This document shows, piece by piece, positions 62,019 to 64,000 of a DNA stretch of 64,000 nt; the first letter of the stretch is position 1; every line of letters starts with the position of its first letter. This stretch comes from Epilithonimonas bovis DSM 19482 (GTDB lineage Bacteria; Bacteroidota; Bacteroidia; Flavobacteriales; Weeksellaceae). Position numbers and translations under genes: made by a program. The stretch covers positions 1-64,000 of the forward strand of contig NZ_FTPU01000001.1 of assembly GCF_900108115.1 (NCBI RefSeq), written 5' to 3'. A model generated the notes under the pieces. It saw only the letters and a list, made by a program, of their open reading frames with translations, was not told where the DNA came from and did no database searches.

Positions 62019-64000
62019 ATGACAGAATTTGAAAATATCAATTTTGAAGAGATACTTGACGAGGGCATAGGAATGCTTGCCGAAGAGATTAATTTTTCTG
62101 ACTTCGATACTAAGGAAAGCGATGAATCTCAAAACCTTTTCCCGATCCTTCCGGTGAGAAATATGGTTATGTTCCCAAAAGTGATTATTCCCATAACAGC
62201 TGGAAGAGAAAAGTCCAAAACACTGCTGGAAGAAGCACAAAAGGAAAATAAATTCATCGGGATCATCAGCCAGAAAAACCCAAACGAGGAAAATCCAACA
62301 GAGAAAGACCTTTATGCTGTCGGAACTTTGGCTAAGATCATCAAAATTATCAAACTCCCTGAAGGTAATATCACAGCCATTACAAGAGGGTTCCAAAGAT
62401 TTAAACTCAAAAAAATGGTTTCTCAGGAGCCTTATTTTATTGCCGAAATTATCAGGCTAAAAGATGCTCAGCCTAAGGATAAAGAAGAGTTTTCTGCACT
62501 GATGGATAATATCAAAGATCTGGCGGAAAAGATTATTAATATTGATCCCAACATCCCCAATGCGGCTCAGTTTGCTATTAAAAATATTGACGGGCAGGAA
62601 GATCTCCTGAATTTTGTTTCTGCCAACGGCAACTTTTCATCAGACAAGAAACAAAGGCTGCTGGACGAGAAATCGTTAACCGGACGTGCAAAAGCATTGT
62701 ATGAATTGATGCACGACGACTTCCGCCATTTGGAACTGAAAAACCAGATCCATCAGAAAACAAGCAAAGATCTTGACAAACAGCAACGCGAATATTTTCT
62801 GAATCAACAGATCAAAACCATTCAGGAAGAATTGGGTGGTGGCGCTGAATCTGACGCTGATGAATTCCGCCTAAAAGCTGAAAAAATAAAATGGAACTCT
62901 GACGTAGAAAATCACTTCCAAAAAGAACTGCAAAGGCTGCAACGCCAGCATCCAAATTCCCCGGATTATAACGTCCAAAGAAATTATCTGGATTTCTTTA
63001 CCGATTTGCCTTGGGAAAAATATTCCAAAGATCATTTTGATCTCAAAAAAGCGGAAAAACTTCTTGATAAAGAACATTTCGGACTGGAAGAAATCAAAAA
63101 AAGAATCCTGGAACATATTGCTGTCCTTAAATTAAAGAACGATATGAAGTCGCCAATTCTTTGTTTGGTTGGTCCTCCGGGAGTTGGAAAAACCTCGCTT
63201 GGAAAATCGATTGCAGATTCTTTAGGAAGAAAATATGTTCGAGTTTCCCTTGGCGGTTTGCACGATGAGAGCGAAATCCGCGGACACCGGAAAACTTACA
63301 TTGGTGCGATGGCCGGCAGGATTATTCAGTCCATCAAAAAATCTGGGACATCCAATCCTGTGATCGTCCTTGATGAGATTGATAAAATCGGGCAAGGCGC
63401 GCACGGCGACCCGAGTTCCGCTTTGTTGGAAGTTCTTGACCCTGAACAAAATAGCAATTTCTATGATAATTTCTTGGAAATGGGTTATGATCTTTCCAAA
63501 GTAATGTTTATTGCAACTGCCAACTCACTTTCTACTATCCAAAGGCCTTTGTTGGACAGAATGGAGATCATCAGCATTGCAGGCTATACGTTGGAAGAAA
63601 AAATTGAAATTGCTAGAAGACACTTAATCAAAAAACAGCTTCAGGAAAATGGTTTGGATGCAAAATCCTTAAAACTGGGAAATCCTGAACTGAAACATAT
63701 TATTGAAGCCCACACTTCGGAAAGCGGCGTAAGAACGCTGGAAAAAAGGATAGCGGCCATTGCCCGTTGGGTAGCACTGCAGCTGGCTATGGAGAATGAC
63801 TATGATCCAAAAATTTCTGTTGAGAAAGTGGATGAGATCCTGGGCGTGCCAAGGCCAAAAACATTAGCAGAAATAACTGATGTACCCGGCGTTGTAACCG
63901 GATTGGCCTGGACAAGCGTTGGCGGTGACATTTTGTTTATAGAAAGTATTTTATCCAAAGGTAAAGGAATACTGACAATGACCGGGAATCTCGGAAATGT
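62019..64000 (+). CDS. lon: ATP-dependent protease La (Lon), partial at window end
   Basis: At least 660 residues, reading off the end of the window. An acidic N-terminal lead is followed by the LON substrate-binding domain (FPILPVRNMVMFPKVIIPI), a helical linker (REYFLNQQIKTIQEELGG) and the AAA+ module with Walker A GPPGVGKTSLGKS, the VSLGGLHDESEIRGHRKTY pore segment and VIVLDEIDKIG Walker B. The protease domain begins after VPGVVTGLAWTSVGGDILF; the catalytic Ser-Lys dyad is beyond the window. It degrades misfolded and regulatory proteins. Confidence 0.96.
   Translation, partial: MTEFENINFEEILDEGIGMLAEEINFSDFDTKESDESQNLFPILPVRNMVMFPKVIIPITAGREKSKTLLEEAQKENKFIGIISQKNPNEENPTEKDLYAVGTLAKIIKIIKLPEGNITAITRGFQRFKLKKMVSQEPYFIAEIIRLKDAQPKDKEEFSALMDNIKDLAEKIINIDPNIPNAAQFAIKNIDGQEDLLNFVSANGNFSSDKKQRLLDEKSLTGRAKALYELMHDDFRHLELKNQIHQKTSKDLDKQQREYFLNQQIKTIQEELGGGAESDADEFRLKAEKIKWNSDVENHFQKELQRLQRQHPNSPDYNVQRNYLDFFTDLPWEKYSKDHFDLKKAEKLLDKEHFGLEEIKKRILEHIAVLKLKNDMKSPILCLVGPPGVGKTSLGKSIADSLGRKYVRVSLGGLHDESEIRGHRKTYIGAMAGRIIQSIKKSGTSNPVIVLDEIDKIGQGAHGDPSSALLEVLDPEQNSNFYDNFLEMGYDLSKVMFIATANSLSTIQRPLLDRMEIISIAGYTLEEKIEIARRHLIKKQLQENGLDAKSLKLGNPELKHIIEAHTSESGVRTLEKRIAAIARWVALQLAMENDYDPKISVEKVDEILGVPRPKTLAEITDVPGVVTGLAWTSVGGDILFIESILSKGKGILTMTGNLGN

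Noticed and set aside
1-64000. CRISPR arrays, rRNA and tRNA genes
   Set aside because: No regularly spaced direct repeats and no cloverleaf-type or rRNA-like sequence was recognised by eye; a tRNAscan/Infernal run would be decisive.

Overview
The window is a chromosomal segment from a Flavobacteriia member, most likely Chryseobacterium or a close Weeksellaceae relative. The support is indirect but consistent: GLPGLI-family and DUF3078 proteins, SusC/TonB-type receptors, type IX secretion components and cargo (PorW/SprE, a T9SS C-terminal sorting domain), tryptophanase, Bacteroidota-style promoters (TAnnTTTG -7 boxes) and start codons without Shine-Dalgarno sequences. No rRNA, tRNA or CRISPR array was seen.

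Layout. 1-3.1 kb: tail of an IS5-like transposase, then a FabH-like ketosynthase, a GT4 glycosyltransferase and a hexapeptide acetyltransferase, probably the end of a surface-glycan cluster. 3.2-6.7 kb: an inorganic-carbon module (beta-carbonic anhydrase, small exported protein, SulP transporter with STAS domain, second beta-carbonic anhydrase). 6.7-8.2 kb: pth and a lipoprotein (minus strand). 8.6-10.25 kb: a decayed TPR/membrane/AraC regulator. 10.3-15.4 kb: an RCC1-repeat T9SS cargo gene split by a 3.67-kb insertion. 15.6-19 kb: mfd. 19-25.5 kb: small envelope proteins, a DUF748/AsmA-like protein, a DUF2797 protein and a nucleotide-sugar epimerase. 25.6-29 kb: a DUF2795 protein and secA. 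29-35 kb: two TonB-dependent receptors flanking a PepSY membrane protein (iron/siderophore-type uptake), the second with a frameshift. 35-42.6 kb: ROK kinase, msrA, two DUF3078 paralogues (one with an amber codon), rhomboid, dprA, gdhA. 42.6-51.4 kb: JmjC-like protein, receptor plus GLPGLI pair, kdsC, maf, porW. 51.4-55.4 kb (minus): tryptophanase, DUF502, miaE-like, acyltransferase. 55.7-64 kb: mutL, rhomboid, EEP phosphatase, lipoprotein, sod, sufS, and lon running off the end.

The most unusual region is 10.3-14.1 kb. Two nearly identical 945/946-bp elements, each fusing the 5' part of a tyrosine-recombinase gene to the 3' end of an IS91-type transposase gene, bracket a 1.78-kb segment. That segment carries two cassette-like genes (HXXEE membrane protein; AraC/GyrI regulator) and two attC-like imperfect palindromes. 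All four element junctions show the same rule: TTCTGCTAA on one side and AAC on the other. This is the GCTAAC box found at the palindrome ends, and a copy occurs in the RCC1 gene. The RCC1 product has lost the end of its T9SS sorting signal; the missing part lies 3.67 kb away on the far side of the insertion and has since acquired a stop codon.

Several other genes carry single-base lesions (TPR/AraC, DUF3078, TonB receptor). They could be real decay or assembly errors, and read-level evidence would decide.
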